Under the pieces are notes generated by a model, which saw only the letters and a program-made list of their open reading frames with translations, was not told where the DNA came from and made no database searches. Shown here one piece after another: positions 14,368-20,892 of a DNA stretch of 28,126 nt (position 1 is the first letter of the stretch; each line of letters begins with the position of its first letter). The translations under genes and the position numbers were made by a program. This stretch comes from a virus. The stretch lies in the IMG/VR virus record IMGVR_UViG_3300009068_000150, positions 1 through 28,126 of that record; one strand, written 5' to 3'.

Positions 14368-14470
14368 AACAATCAGAAACTACGAGTCTTCTAGACTCTC
14401 GTTTCCGATTCTGATTTCTGATCGTCTGAAGCGTCTGATTTCTGATCGCTTCTGATCGCTTCTGATTGTT
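14368..14470. repeat. TCTGAT hexamer array flanked by 11-bp inverted repeats
   Basis: Between the primase-helicase stop and the next gene, the hexamer TCTGAT occurs at 14410, 14417, 14434, 14441, 14451 and 14461, with TCTGAA at 14425; spacing is 7-10 bases. A 15-base unit occurs twice (14410-14424 and 14434-14448 region), and the last two copies share a ten-base period. The block is enclosed by AACAATCAGAA (14368-14378) and its exact reverse complement TTCTGATTGTT (14460-14470). A long imperfect hairpin lies at about 14376-14405 (GAAAC-t-ACGAG against CTCGTTTC). It resembles iterons or a multi-site regulator target. No CRISPR-like spacers are present. Confidence 0.75.
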
Positions 14471-16574
14471 AGTTGTTAAACTTATACGCCGCCTCACTTG
14501 CCATTTTCGTCATCACATCTTGGTTAAGCCATGCCACTTTGTCGTGATGTCCACCCAAATTCTTCACTTTAAGTCTCCCCTTTGCTGTCCAAATTGCGTT
14601 ATTAATTTGCGTCTTTGTAGCGTCATAGGCACTAGCTTGGAGCTTCAATTCTTCTTTCCAATCGTCAATATTTGCCACTTTTAAGCTCACACCATCAATG
14701 ACCTCATTGAAACCTTTATTCTTAATTGCCCTATATAGTGCAGGCAGCTCATATGGCTGCCATTTGCCGCCATCTTTATTAGCTGGCGGCTTTTTCTCGG
14801 TCATCTTTGCGTGATCTGCTTTGGCTGAATCGCTGGCCTGCACCGCCAGGCTTATGACTGCTTTTGCCAATCCAAGTCCCGCTGGCCTGATCTCCACCTC
14901 CACCATCTCAAAGCCAAATCTAATCCCCTGCTCTCCATCTTTCTGTTTGGTAGTGGTGAGTACGCCTTTCATTTGATCTTCAAACCTTAGTAATTCCAGC
15001 TCTGTATCTACAGCGCCAAGCAGTGAGGAATGACCGCGCAGACCTTTGGCGGCGTCCTTTCCTGAGTGGTGCAGGACCATCAACGCGCAGTTGAGGAATT
15101 CCTGCACCTTACCCATGGCCGTGATGAATGCACCCATATCTTCTGAGCTGTTCTCGTTACCACCGCCGAATGCTCTGGCCAAAGTATCCACAATGGCCAA
15201 TCTGAACTCCATGCCTGTCTGCTCCACCAGCTGCACCACTGCCAGCATCAAGGCGTTGAAGTCCTCGGCGCTGGAACGTAGGTTTAGCTGATGTCTGACT
15301 ATGTATATGGGTGCGCCATCTTCGGTTTGGTGATGCAACTTGCAGGCTTTGATGCGTGCGCCGATACCGCCAAAGCCCTCGCCGGCCAAGTACAGCACCG
15401 CGCCGGTTTGCTTTACTGGCCTACCCATCCAGTTCCTACCTGTGGCGATGGCCTCAGCAATGTCTAGGGCTATGAACGACTTGAATGAGCCAGGCGGTCC
15501 ATAAAGCGCCGTAAAGCTGCCTACTGGTATGACACCCTCAATCAACCACTCGACTGGCTCATCCTGTATTGAGTCCCAAGATTCAATCTTTATCGTCTTG
15601 GCGGGTTTTGGTTTGTCTGCCTGCTTTGGCGGGTCGGATGCGAACTCATGTTCAATTTCTGCCTGTTTCTGTACATAAGAATCCTGATGTGTATAGATTT
15701 CGTCTGTTTTTATACTTAATGCGCTAATCGCCTGTAGCCTTTCGGGAATCGTTACATCATCGACACTGGTGAGCCTTGGCGCCGCCTTGACCAGCGCTGC
15801 CAGCTCCGACCTGCCGCCGCCTGCCTCAATGAACTCGTAGGCGTCATCGCCCTGCTCTTGCAGTCCAAGGTCAACTACCTTGACCGCCTTGGCAATTGGC
15901 AGGATGGCCTCTGCTGCCTTGCGAGCGTATGACCAGCCAGAGATATCGTTGTCCGGCAGTATGACTACGTTAGCGCCAGCAAAGTATTCGGTTATCGCGT
16001 CCGGCCAATGCCCTGCTCCACTGTGAGCTGTGGTGGCGGCCACACCGAGACTAATTAATGCGTCTACGGCTTTCTCGCCTTCAGCCAAGTAAATTATTCT
16101 TCCCGCTGTCTTCGCGTCCAGTAAGTCGGGTAGCTTATATGGGACTATGCGTGCATCACTCAGCGTTGTGTAGCGCTTGCCGTCACTATCTACTTTGTAG
16201 AGCCTATAAGTCTTTCCAGACTCCCCTACACGCAGCCGGTGCTTAACGAATACTGTGACGCGGTCTTCGTCTTGGTATTGCCACTCCTGCTGAAACTCTA
16301 TCTTTGGCAATGGTTTGATGTTGGCAAGTGGATCTGGTCGTTCTTCCAGCTCAGGTAAGAGGTTGCGATCCCTGATGGTTTGGAATACCGATTCCTGTGT
16401 ACATCCACCATGACAGTGGAACAAGGGTTTGCCCTCTTCATCGATGTGTACTGACAGACTGGGATTCTTATCGCCGTTGCCTTTGCCATGCGAAGGCACT
16501 GGGCAACTTGCTACCCATTGGCCGTTGGCTCTCTTGGCGTTGCCCAAGCTCTTGGCTATTTGTTCTGCTTGCAT
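14469..16574 (-). CDS. Primase-helicase (zinc finger, TOPRIM, RepA-like ATPase)
   Basis: A 701-residue replication protein. The N-terminal zinc-finger candidates are C24, H29, C54 and C58 (CPVPSH, then FHCHGGC). A TOPRIM-type primase core shows YLAEGEKAVDAL (E165) and VVILPDNDISGW (D208-D210). The C-terminal half is a RecA/RepA-like hexameric ATPase: Walker A GPPGSFKS at 359-366, Walker B-like LAIVDTLARAFGGG, and MVLHHSGKD and GLRGHSSLLG motifs. Residues 300-325 are a Lys/Pro-rich linker. It makes primers and unwinds the fork; no phage DNA polymerase is seen in the window, so a host polymerase may be used. The start has only a weak purine-rich site (AGAAAGA). It follows the broken acetyltransferase gene by 13 bases. 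Confidence 0.9.
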   Translation of the reverse strand: MQAEQIAKSLGNAKRANGQWVASCPVPSHGKGNGDKNPSLSVHIDEEGKPLFHCHGGCTQESVFQTIRDRNLLPELEERPDPLANIKPLPKIEFQQEWQYQDEDRVTVFVKHRLRVGESGKTYRLYKVDSDGKRYTTLSDARIVPYKLPDLLDAKTAGRIIYLAEGEKAVDALISLGVAATTAHSGAGHWPDAITEYFAGANVVILPDNDISGWSYARKAAEAILPIAKAVKVVDLGLQEQGDDAYEFIEAGGGRSELAALVKAAPRLTSVDDVTIPERLQAISALSIKTDEIYTHQDSYVQKQAEIEHEFASDPPKQADKPKPAKTIKIESWDSIQDEPVEWLIEGVIPVGSFTALYGPPGSFKSFIALDIAEAIATGRNWMGRPVKQTGAVLYLAGEGFGGIGARIKACKLHHQTEDGAPIYIVRHQLNLRSSAEDFNALMLAVVQLVEQTGMEFRLAIVDTLARAFGGGNENSSEDMGAFITAMGKVQEFLNCALMVLHHSGKDAAKGLRGHSSLLGAVDTELELLRFEDQMKGVLTTTKQKDGEQGIRFGFEMVEVEIRPAGLGLAKAVISLAVQASDSAKADHAKMTEKKPPANKDGGKWQPYELPALYRAIKNKGFNEVIDGVSLKVANIDDWKEELKLQASAYDATKTQINNAIWTAKGRLKVKNLGGHHDKVAWLNQDVMTKMASEAAYKFNN

Positions 16575-16587
16575 TTAATTATCTTTC

Positions 16588-17143
16588 TTATGTGATTGAA
16601 AGCAAAAAATCACTTGGGTCATATCTATAAACATTGATGACTCTTTTGCTTGTTTGTTTCCAAGTATTTTTATGAGATATTCCAAATCTTTTAGATATAC
16701 AAATCCAGCCCATAGATTTCCAAAATAAATTAGATTCAAGGTCATCAGCACATCCAGCACTAAAAGCAAAAGTGCCTTGTGTTTTTCCATAGTCAACAAC
16801 AGTATCCAAGAGCAGTCTGCCGCGCAGAAATTTTCTCGCATCAGTCTGCAAACATATTTGTGCAATCTTCGCTTTTTTTACTTATTGCGTTTGGAATACC
16901 AAAACTAGCTAAACAGAATCCAACCAAATCGCCATTGCACTCAATGACAAACAATTTGTCATTACAAACATTGCTCCATCTGTCGCCTGTCTTTATTCCA
17001 GTGATTGCCGCTTCATATGCCATTTTGGGGATGAAACCCAAACTGTGATTTTCTTTTTTAGATAATGAAATGACGTAAACAATGTCTTTTTCAACAGCTT
17101 GCCTAACAACTCCTAAATCAATTGATTCATCCAAATTGTTCAT
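16588..17143 (-). pseudogene. GNAT-type acetyltransferase, frameshifted at an A7 run
   Basis: Two overlapping frames together give one coherent acetyltransferase-like protein. The first frame starts at 17143 (NNLDESIDLGVVRQAVEKD, later GFIPKMAYEAAITG and CNGDLVGFCLASFG) and stops at 16841. The second frame runs KIAQICLQTDARKFLRGRLL, then LDTVVDYGKTQG and CADDLESNLFWKSMGW, stopping at 16588; it carries the acetyl-CoA-binding pattern RxxxxGxxL and the NLFWKSMGW segment. They join at a run of seven A in the message (T at 16873-16879); with six A the frame would be continuous for 184 residues. The gene is AT-rich (15 G/C of 60 bases at 16621-16680) unlike its neighbours, lies just after a terminator and has no clear ribosome site. 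It may be a decayed insert, a sequencing error, or slippage-expressed. Confidence 0.75.
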
Positions 17144-17169
17144 TTTTATGCACTAGTAATATTTAGAGG

Positions 17170-17199
17170 AAAAAAAAGCCTGGGCTTTTACACCCAGGC
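17170..17199 (-). terminator. Rho-independent terminator after the ssDNA-binding protein gene
   Basis: On the minus strand GCCTGGG and CCCAGGC form a perfect 7-bp stem around an eight-base loop (TGTAAAAG), followed by eight T. It lies 17 bases past the stop of the ssDNA-binding-like gene and 26 bases before the acetyltransferase start, so it closes the early replication operon. Confidence 0.9.
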
Positions 17200-17216
17200 G
17201 CGTGACTTACTTCTAT

Positions 17217-17807
17217 TTAGAACATCTCGTCATCTTCAACAGCCGCGGCCATAACTGACTTCTTTGGCGCTGGCGCAGCCTTTGGAGCTGGCGCGGGTGG
17301 CGCTGCTACTTGTGCTGTGTAGTCCTCATCGCTCTGACCCATACCGGCAGGCTTGTCAATCCACGACACAATAGTGAAGTTGGGAATGCGTGTTGTGCCT
17401 TTGCCAATCTTTTCCAACTTGCTGCCTGTGTACTCAAGCACTGGTAATTTGCCTGCATTGGCGGCACGTTGTGCGGCGCATTCGGTGTACATCTTTTCGA
17501 GTCCCATGTTAGGGCCTACGCCACTTGATGACCACTCACAAGTACCGATCTCCTTGTTGTAGAACGTGACGATAAAGCCGCGCTTGTGGTCAGGTGTTGG
17601 CTGTGAGCCTTTGCGTCCAAGCTCTGAATCGGGTTGCCAGTCACGAATGCCGACACCAAGTTGAAGCCAGCCTGTTTGCACACCATCAAGATCAAAGACT
17701 ACTTTCTTGAGTTGGATTTCCTCGCCGAGGCTATTTGTCCAGGCATTTGCTTGTGGGCTAAATCGGATGTAATTACCATTGCCGCCGCCAGATGAGAGAT
17801 TTAACAT
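17217..17807 (-). CDS. Single-stranded DNA-binding-like protein
   Basis: A 196-residue protein. The main part (residues 1-150) looks like a beta-rich OB-type domain (NYIRFSPQANAWTN, IQLKKVVFDLDGVQTGWLQLG, NFTIVSWIDKP). An Ala/Pro-rich linker covers about 167-182, and the C-terminus is acidic and ends in aromatic (EDDEMF), like the tail of bacterial SSB (DDDIPF) and T7 gp2.5, which recruits partners. It is the last gene of the early operon beside a nuclease and a resolvase and is followed by a strong terminator. Role: probably coats single-stranded DNA in replication and recombination. The fold is inferred; the acidic tail is directly seen. Confidence 0.75.
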   Translation of the reverse strand: MLNLSSGGGNGNYIRFSPQANAWTNSLGEEIQLKKVVFDLDGVQTGWLQLGVGIRDWQPDSELGRKGSQPTPDHKRGFIVTFYNKEIGTCEWSSSGVGPNMGLEKMYTECAAQRAANAGKLPVLEYTGSKLEKIGKGTTRIPNFTIVSWIDKPAGMGQSDEDYTAQVAAPPAPAPKAAPAPKKSVMAAAVEDDEMF

Positions 17808-17839
17808 TTTGCGTTTTGCTTTCTAAGTTTGGGTTTGCA

Positions 17840-18949
17840 TTATTGACTCAAGCCACGATCTTTTGCGAGAGTGAGTCCACTTGATACCTTGGCCGTCAAT
17901 GCGTCCAAGATAACTCTTTGATCCTTTGGCAGTAACTTTTCAGCCGCCGTAGGAGAAATTAATTCAGTTTCAAATATCTGTGTATCTGTAAGTCCTGCGT
18001 CAGTAAGAGCCTGACGCGCCGCTGTTGCATCAATCCATTTGCGGCTGGCGCGTTTAGGTTGTAGTTGCCAGCCTGCTATGACTTCGCCTGCTTCCATCTG
18101 CTTGGTGGCGTGTTCTTTGACTGCGTCTATGAACTTCTCCACCAGCGGCGCTTTGTCTAATATGGCGCTGATCTGTGTTGGCGTTAAAGACAACATCACG
18201 TGATGGATGTCATCCTTAGTCATGATGCTGATGTCAGGCTGCGCCGCCACGATGTCGAACTGCTCCTTTTGTGCAGGACATATGTGCTTTGCTGGACACC
18301 ATTGGCAGGCCGATTCTGATGGCGCAAAGCTCGGTGCATCGCTCACAGCGTCATTGATAGCAGGCAGTAGAACCTCTGTCTCCCACACGCCAAGCTCATC
18401 CACGCTCATGCGATGTATGCGCTTCTCGCCATGATGCGGTTGGATTATTTGGAACTCGACTTCTCTTGGTCTTAGGCTGCTATGCAACAACGCACCCAAG
18501 GCGTATATCTTCATCTGTTCGCTGTCAGCATCCACATACCCTCGCCCTGTTTTAAGGTCGGCAATGACCAGCTTGTCCTTAGATATGCCAACGACATCAG
18601 CAGTGCCTTGCAAGCTAAATTGGGGTGTGTCGTAGAGCTTAAAGAGCTGCTCAACCTTAACGTGACCAAGCTCATCTTGCACCGCCCAAATTGCCTGCAA
18701 ATGCTCCAAGGCAAACTCGCAGTTTTCCTCAGTCATAATGATGCCCTCCACCTCTTGGCCGATAAACTTCATGGGGTCGGTGTCGAGCTGGTAACAAGTC
18801 TCGGCCAGCGCGTGAATGGCAGTACCGATTTTGGCGGCCTCGCCTGCTTCTTGGTACGCAACTAGCGTAGACAGCTTGGCGCTGGCAGGGCAAGCGATCC
18901 AACGTGACGCTGAAGATGGCCTAAGTTTTAACTGTTGCTGTTTTGCCAT
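17840..18949 (-). CDS. DUF2800 / Cas4-like PD-(D/E)XK nuclease
   Basis: A 369-residue nuclease-like protein. The opening LRPSSASRWIACPASAKLS, then GTAIHALAE at 42-50, is the standard start of DUF2800/Cas4-type exonucleases. The catalytic core shows GTADVVGI (D118) and VIADLKTGRG (D131, K133). C20 plus CQWCPAKHIC (C215, C218, C224) suggest a 4Fe-4S cluster as in AddB/Cas4 nucleases. It overlaps the preceding small gene by 22 bases and is followed by the ssDNA-binding-like gene. Together they look like a phage recombination module: end-resection nuclease plus ssDNA-binding protein. Whether it acts as an exonuclease on phage or host DNA is not shown. Confidence 0.87.
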   Translation of the reverse strand: MAKQQQLKLRPSSASRWIACPASAKLSTLVAYQEAGEAAKIGTAIHALAETCYQLDTDPMKFIGQEVEGIIMTEENCEFALEHLQAIWAVQDELGHVKVEQLFKLYDTPQFSLQGTADVVGISKDKLVIADLKTGRGYVDADSEQMKIYALGALLHSSLRPREVEFQIIQPHHGEKRIHRMSVDELGVWETEVLLPAINDAVSDAPSFAPSESACQWCPAKHICPAQKEQFDIVAAQPDISIMTKDDIHHVMLSLTPTQISAILDKAPLVEKFIDAVKEHATKQMEAGEVIAGWQLQPKRASRKWIDATAARQALTDAGLTDTQIFETELISPTAAEKLLPKDQRVILDALTAKVSSGLTLAKDRGLSQ

Positions 18950-19155
18950 GATGATCTTTCAATGTGTGTAGAGTTAATTAACAGCGTGTACGCAATCTGT
19001 CGGCATTCGTTACTGACTGCATGACCAAGGTCTTCGGGGTCAAGTAAGCGCTTGATGAATACGATCTGTTGCTGGTTGTCCTTGCGTGTCTGCTCTAGCT
19101 GATTCGCTAAGTAGATGATGTGATCGCGCATGGTTTGGCGTTCTTTGTCATCCAT
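18928..19155 (-). CDS. Hypothetical small protein between resolvase and nuclease
   Basis: A 75-residue charged helical protein (DDKERQTMRDHIIYLANQLEQ, then TRKDNQQQIVFIKRLLDPEDLG). I chose the ATG at 19155, inside the end of the resolvase gene (8-base overlap); a TTG seven codons upstream is less likely. A GGGGG stretch about 7 bases in front may serve as ribosome site. The 3' end overlaps the nuclease gene by 22 bases. No family is recognised. A coiled coil is likely at residues 10-45. Confidence 0.65.
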   Translation of the reverse strand: MDDKERQTMRDHIIYLANQLEQTRKDNQQQIVFIKRLLDPEDLGHAVSNECRQIAYTLLINSTHIERSSWQNSNS

Positions 19156-19633
19156 GACGCAACCCCCAGCAAGCAATCAGCGCCGCATCAGCTCTGCCAT
19201 CATGTTTTTTCAATTTGAAGTAGTCCACGTTGTAGGGGAAGAGCTCCATCGCCCTTGCTCTGGCGCCGTCCTTACCGCCGCTAACGCCCATCGCTTTCAT
19301 CCATGTCTGTGGCGTGATCAGAGTGGCTTTGATTGATCTTGCGGCGATCACTCCCTCTATAGCCCCAAGGCTACGGCCAAAGGAAAAAACGCTGGTAACG
19401 CCTTGGCCAGCCATTGCAAACACCTTTTCAATGTATGCCTCTTCGGGCTTGAACTCATCCAGTATGGCGATTAGCTCTGGAATGCTGATCTGACGCTTAG
19501 TTTTCCCATTGCGGTCTAGCGTGACGCATGGCATATCCACAATTCCTGTGAGGGTTTCGCCTCTCATCATCGCAATTGCGCCGTTAAGTCCAACATCAAT
19601 GCCAATGATCTTGCGCGGTGTGAATGTGGTCAT
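19148..19633 (-). CDS. RuvC-like Holliday junction resolvase
   Basis: A 161-residue RNase H-like protein. The four acidic residues of RuvC are in place: D13 in IGIDVGLNGAIA, E69 in AYIEKV, and D145 and D149 in KKHDGRADAALIACWGLRH. The internal segment GVTSVFSFGRSLGAIEGVIAA, with ITPQTWMKAMG after it, is also typical of phage and bacterial RuvC. Length matches the family. Its ATG overlaps the stop of the HTH gene (ATGA). It would cut branched DNA formed during replication, recombination or before packaging. Confidence 0.9.
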   Translation of the reverse strand: MTTFTPRKIIGIDVGLNGAIAMMRGETLTGIVDMPCVTLDRNGKTKRQISIPELIAILDEFKPEEAYIEKVFAMAGQGVTSVFSFGRSLGAIEGVIAARSIKATLITPQTWMKAMGVSGGKDGARARAMELFPYNVDYFKLKKHDGRADAALIACWGLRHG

Positions 19634-19887
19634 TTGACGGCATCTTCCATGGCTTTGTTGAGGACTATTAGGCGAGCAGATACCAGCGCATCAGCCGCCT
19701 GATCCAAGCGCATCACGCTGCCGTATAGTGGCTCTGTGGTCCCTGACATCCAGCGGGATACCTGCGCCTGATCAATCTCGGCAACGCGGCAGACATCGCT
19801 CATCTTGTAGCCAGCACATTCGACTTTGTAGCGTATAGCGGATAGTGCTTCTTGTGAAACTGTTTTCATGTAGAGTATGTTAACCAT
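19630..19887 (-). CDS. Cro/CI-like HTH regulator
   Basis: An 85-residue small DNA-binding protein. Residues 29-49 (MSDVCRVAEIDQAQVSRWMSG) form a helix-turn-helix of the Cro/CI kind, followed by helices LYGSVMRLDQAADALVS. There is no second domain, so it looks like a Cro-type regulator, not a cleavable repressor. Start choice is uncertain: ATG at 19887 or at 19869; neither has a clear ribosome site, and the putative transcript start lies only about 12 bases before the first ATG. It heads the leftward early operon and faces the plus-strand operon. It probably acts on TTGAC half-sites in the region between the two operons. Confidence 0.8.
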   Translation of the reverse strand: MVNILYMKTVSQEALSAIRYKVECAGYKMSDVCRVAEIDQAQVSRWMSGTTEPLYGSVMRLDQAADALVSARLIVLNKAMEDAVK

Positions 19888-19905
19888 GTTTTGTGAAGAT
19901 GGTCA

Positions 19906-19911
19906 AGTATA
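19906..19911 (-). promoter_or_regulatory. Putative -10 of the leftward early promoter
   Basis: TATACT on the minus strand, about 18 bases upstream of the regulator ATG. A TTGCGC at 19936-19931 with a 19-base spacer is a weak -35 candidate and lies within a terminator hairpin. GTCAA at 19902-19906, reading TTGAC on the minus strand, directly follows the -10 and could be an operator half-site. Confidence 0.35.
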
Positions 19912-19914
19912 GGT

Positions 19915-19946
19915 AAAAAAAAGGGGGTCAGCGCAAGCCAACCCCC
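19915..19946 (-). terminator. Terminator shielding the leftward early operon
   Basis: On the minus strand GGGGGTTGGC pairs with GCTGACCCCC (two wobble pairs) around a four-base loop (TTGC), followed by eight T. It points leftward and lies just upstream of the regulator gene. Minus-strand transcription reaching here would come from the convergent late virion genes ending at 21420, so this terminator would protect the early region from late read-through. Confidence 0.75.
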
Positions 19947-20007
19947 AAAAGGCAACTAGCGAGGAACTTGAAAAACCCCGCTGGTGCTAAGTTTACAAAA
20001 ATAATAG

Positions 20008-20043
20008 TTGACTAACTTGTGTGGCATTTGACAGACAAGTCAA
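20008..20043. promoter_or_regulatory. TTGAC operator-like half-sites at the rightward promoter
   Basis: TTGAC occurs at 20008-20012 and 20028-20032 and in inverse orientation (GTCAA) at 20039-20043. The last two form a perfect palindrome TTGAC-N6-GTCAA that overlaps the -35 of the plus-strand promoter. ACAAGTCAA (20035-20043) also mirrors part of the left site. A fourth half-site lies at 19902-19906 near the leftward promoter. Binding by the neighbouring HTH regulator is inferred. Confidence 0.5.
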
Positions 20044-20055
20044 AAATGATATGAT
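20028..20055 (+). promoter_or_regulatory. Sigma70-type promoter of the rightward small-gene operon
   Basis: A perfect -35 TTGACA (20028-20033), a 16-base spacer and TATGAT as -10 (20050-20055). Transcription should start near 20062, giving a short leader with AAAGGAG (20072-20078) before the first ATG at 20087. Confidence 0.75.
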
Positions 20056-20086
20056 TATTCTGTCATTAATCAAAGGAGACATCGAA

Positions 20087-20224
20087 ATGAACCACACCCA
20101 GCACCCCTACATGGAGCAAGCAAGGCGCTTAGAGCGCCGAGCTGACTCTGCCCTTGACTTCCTCGCCGCCATCGCTATCGGCGTTGGCTTTGCCCTCTTA
20201 CTCGCCGCATGGTGGTCAGCATGA
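20087..20224 (+). CDS. 45-residue single-pass membrane protein
   Basis: First gene of the plus-strand operon. The ATG at 20087 follows AAAGGAG at good spacing; an upstream in-frame start at 20021 would lie within the promoter and is rejected. The N-terminal half is charged (NHTQHPYMEQARRLERRAD) and residues 25-43 (FLAAIAIGVGFALLLAAWW) are a clear membrane segment. A cytoplasmic-in orientation is likely from the Arg residues. Function is unknown; small membrane proteins made early often act on the host, and a holin-like role is a weaker alternative. Its TGA overlaps the next ATG. Confidence 0.75.
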   Translation: MNHTQHPYMEQARRLERRADSALDFLAAIAIGVGFALLLAAWWSA

Positions 20225-20490
20225 GCAAGAAGATGCAAGACGAAATCGACTTAGAAGTCGTGCGCCTCTCACCCCCCAAAGAGACTGCCATTGGCGTGAT
20301 GACTCAGGCCGAGATGGTGCAACTGATCCGCAAGTCTGTTCATTGTGGCGCAGTCATCGGTTGGGCTCACGCCGAGAGATTTACGCGAGAGCGTATGCAG
20401 GGAAAGATCGATCAGCTTGACTATGAGATGAAGTGCATCCAAGAGCGCCTCAAAGACGCCGAGATGGAACTGCTGGCGGTGCAGAAATGA
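20221..20490 (+). CDS. Hypothetical 89-residue helical protein
   Basis: Starts at the ATG that overlaps the previous stop (ATGA); an in-frame start four codons earlier is less likely. Residues 30-60 (MTQAEMVQLIRKSVHCGAVIG) look like a folded helical part, and 62-89 form a coiled coil (MQGKIDQLDYEMKCIQERL). No membrane segment. No known family. It is a soluble early protein, translated in coupling with its neighbours. Confidence 0.75.
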   Translation: MSKKMQDEIDLEVVRLSPPKETAIGVMTQAEMVQLIRKSVHCGAVIGWAHAERFTRERMQGKIDQLDYEMKCIQERLKDAEMELLAVQK

Positions 20491-20645
20491 GAGGCGATTG
20501 GCGCCCCGCCAAGGGTGTAAAGATAACTCTACCAAGCTGGTATGCCAAGGAGTTCAAGTATCCCAAACCAACTGATGTGCAGGCTACATGGCGGCGCTTC
20601 GGTTGGAAACCACCAAGTGAGGCTAAATTATGGAAACTATCCTGA
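20487..20645 (+). CDS. Hypothetical 52-residue Trp-rich basic protein
   Basis: ATGA overlap with the previous gene fixes the start. The sequence is basic and carries five Trp (GDWRPAKGVKITLPSWYAKEF, later ATWRRFGWKPPSEAKLW). It is too small for a standard enzyme; a compact host-interaction or nucleic-acid-binding role is possible. No family is recognised. Its end overlaps the next ATG by 16 bases in another frame. Confidence 0.7.
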   Translation: MRGDWRPAKGVKITLPSWYAKEFKYPKPTDVQATWRRFGWKPPSEAKLWKLS

Positions 20646-20737
20646 TCTTTTTCTTAATCGGCTTATTCGGCATTTTTGTGGTGATCGGCACACTGCTGTG
20701 CCTTGTTCTGTTTTTGCTGGAATGCGAGGTTGAGTGA
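20630..20737 (+). CDS. 35-residue hydrophobic membrane peptide
   Basis: A short ORF beginning METILIFFLIGLFGIFVVIG and ending LECEVE. Nearly the whole chain from residue 4 to 30 is hydrophobic, one membrane helix with an acidic tail. GAGG about 8 bases before the ATG is a usable ribosome site. The stop TGA overlaps the next gene's ATG (TGATG). It is the second tiny membrane protein in this operon. Confidence 0.7.
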   Translation: METILIFFLIGLFGIFVVIGTLLCLVLFLLECEVE

Positions 20738-20892
20738 TGGTGAAAGAGAAGATAGAGCAGGGTAGAGCCATCACAGTGCGCCTCACCCAGTCCGAACACG
20801 CCGAGTACATCAGGCTTGGCGGTGTAAAGTTTTTGAGACTCTTCTTGCAGACAAGTGCAGGCATTCAGAAAGAGATAAAGGAGAAGAAGTGA
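20737..20892 (+). CDS. Small RHH-like DNA-binding protein (51 residues)
   Basis: The start overlaps the previous stop (TGATG). AITVRLTQSEHAEYIRLGGV (residues 11-30) has the beta-strand then helix pattern of Arc/MetJ ribbon-helix-helix proteins, and FLRLFLQTSAGIQKEI gives the second helix. Ribbon-helix-helix is inferred from pattern. It could regulate this operon or bind host promoters. The GTG of the next gene overlaps its TGA. Confidence 0.65.
   Translation: MVKEKIEQGRAITVRLTQSEHAEYIRLGGVKFLRLFLQTSAGIQKEIKEKK

Noticed and set aside
14400-14470. CRISPR array at the TCTGAT repeats
   Set aside because: Units are six bases with 1-4 bases between; no 25-40 base repeat-spacer pattern.
16575-16865. 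A third minus-strand frame over the acetyltransferase region (-1 relative to the first half)
   Set aside because: Its translation lacks GNAT features, while the +1 frame gives a coherent acetyltransferase C-terminus; a simple -1 slip would therefore not produce the enzyme.
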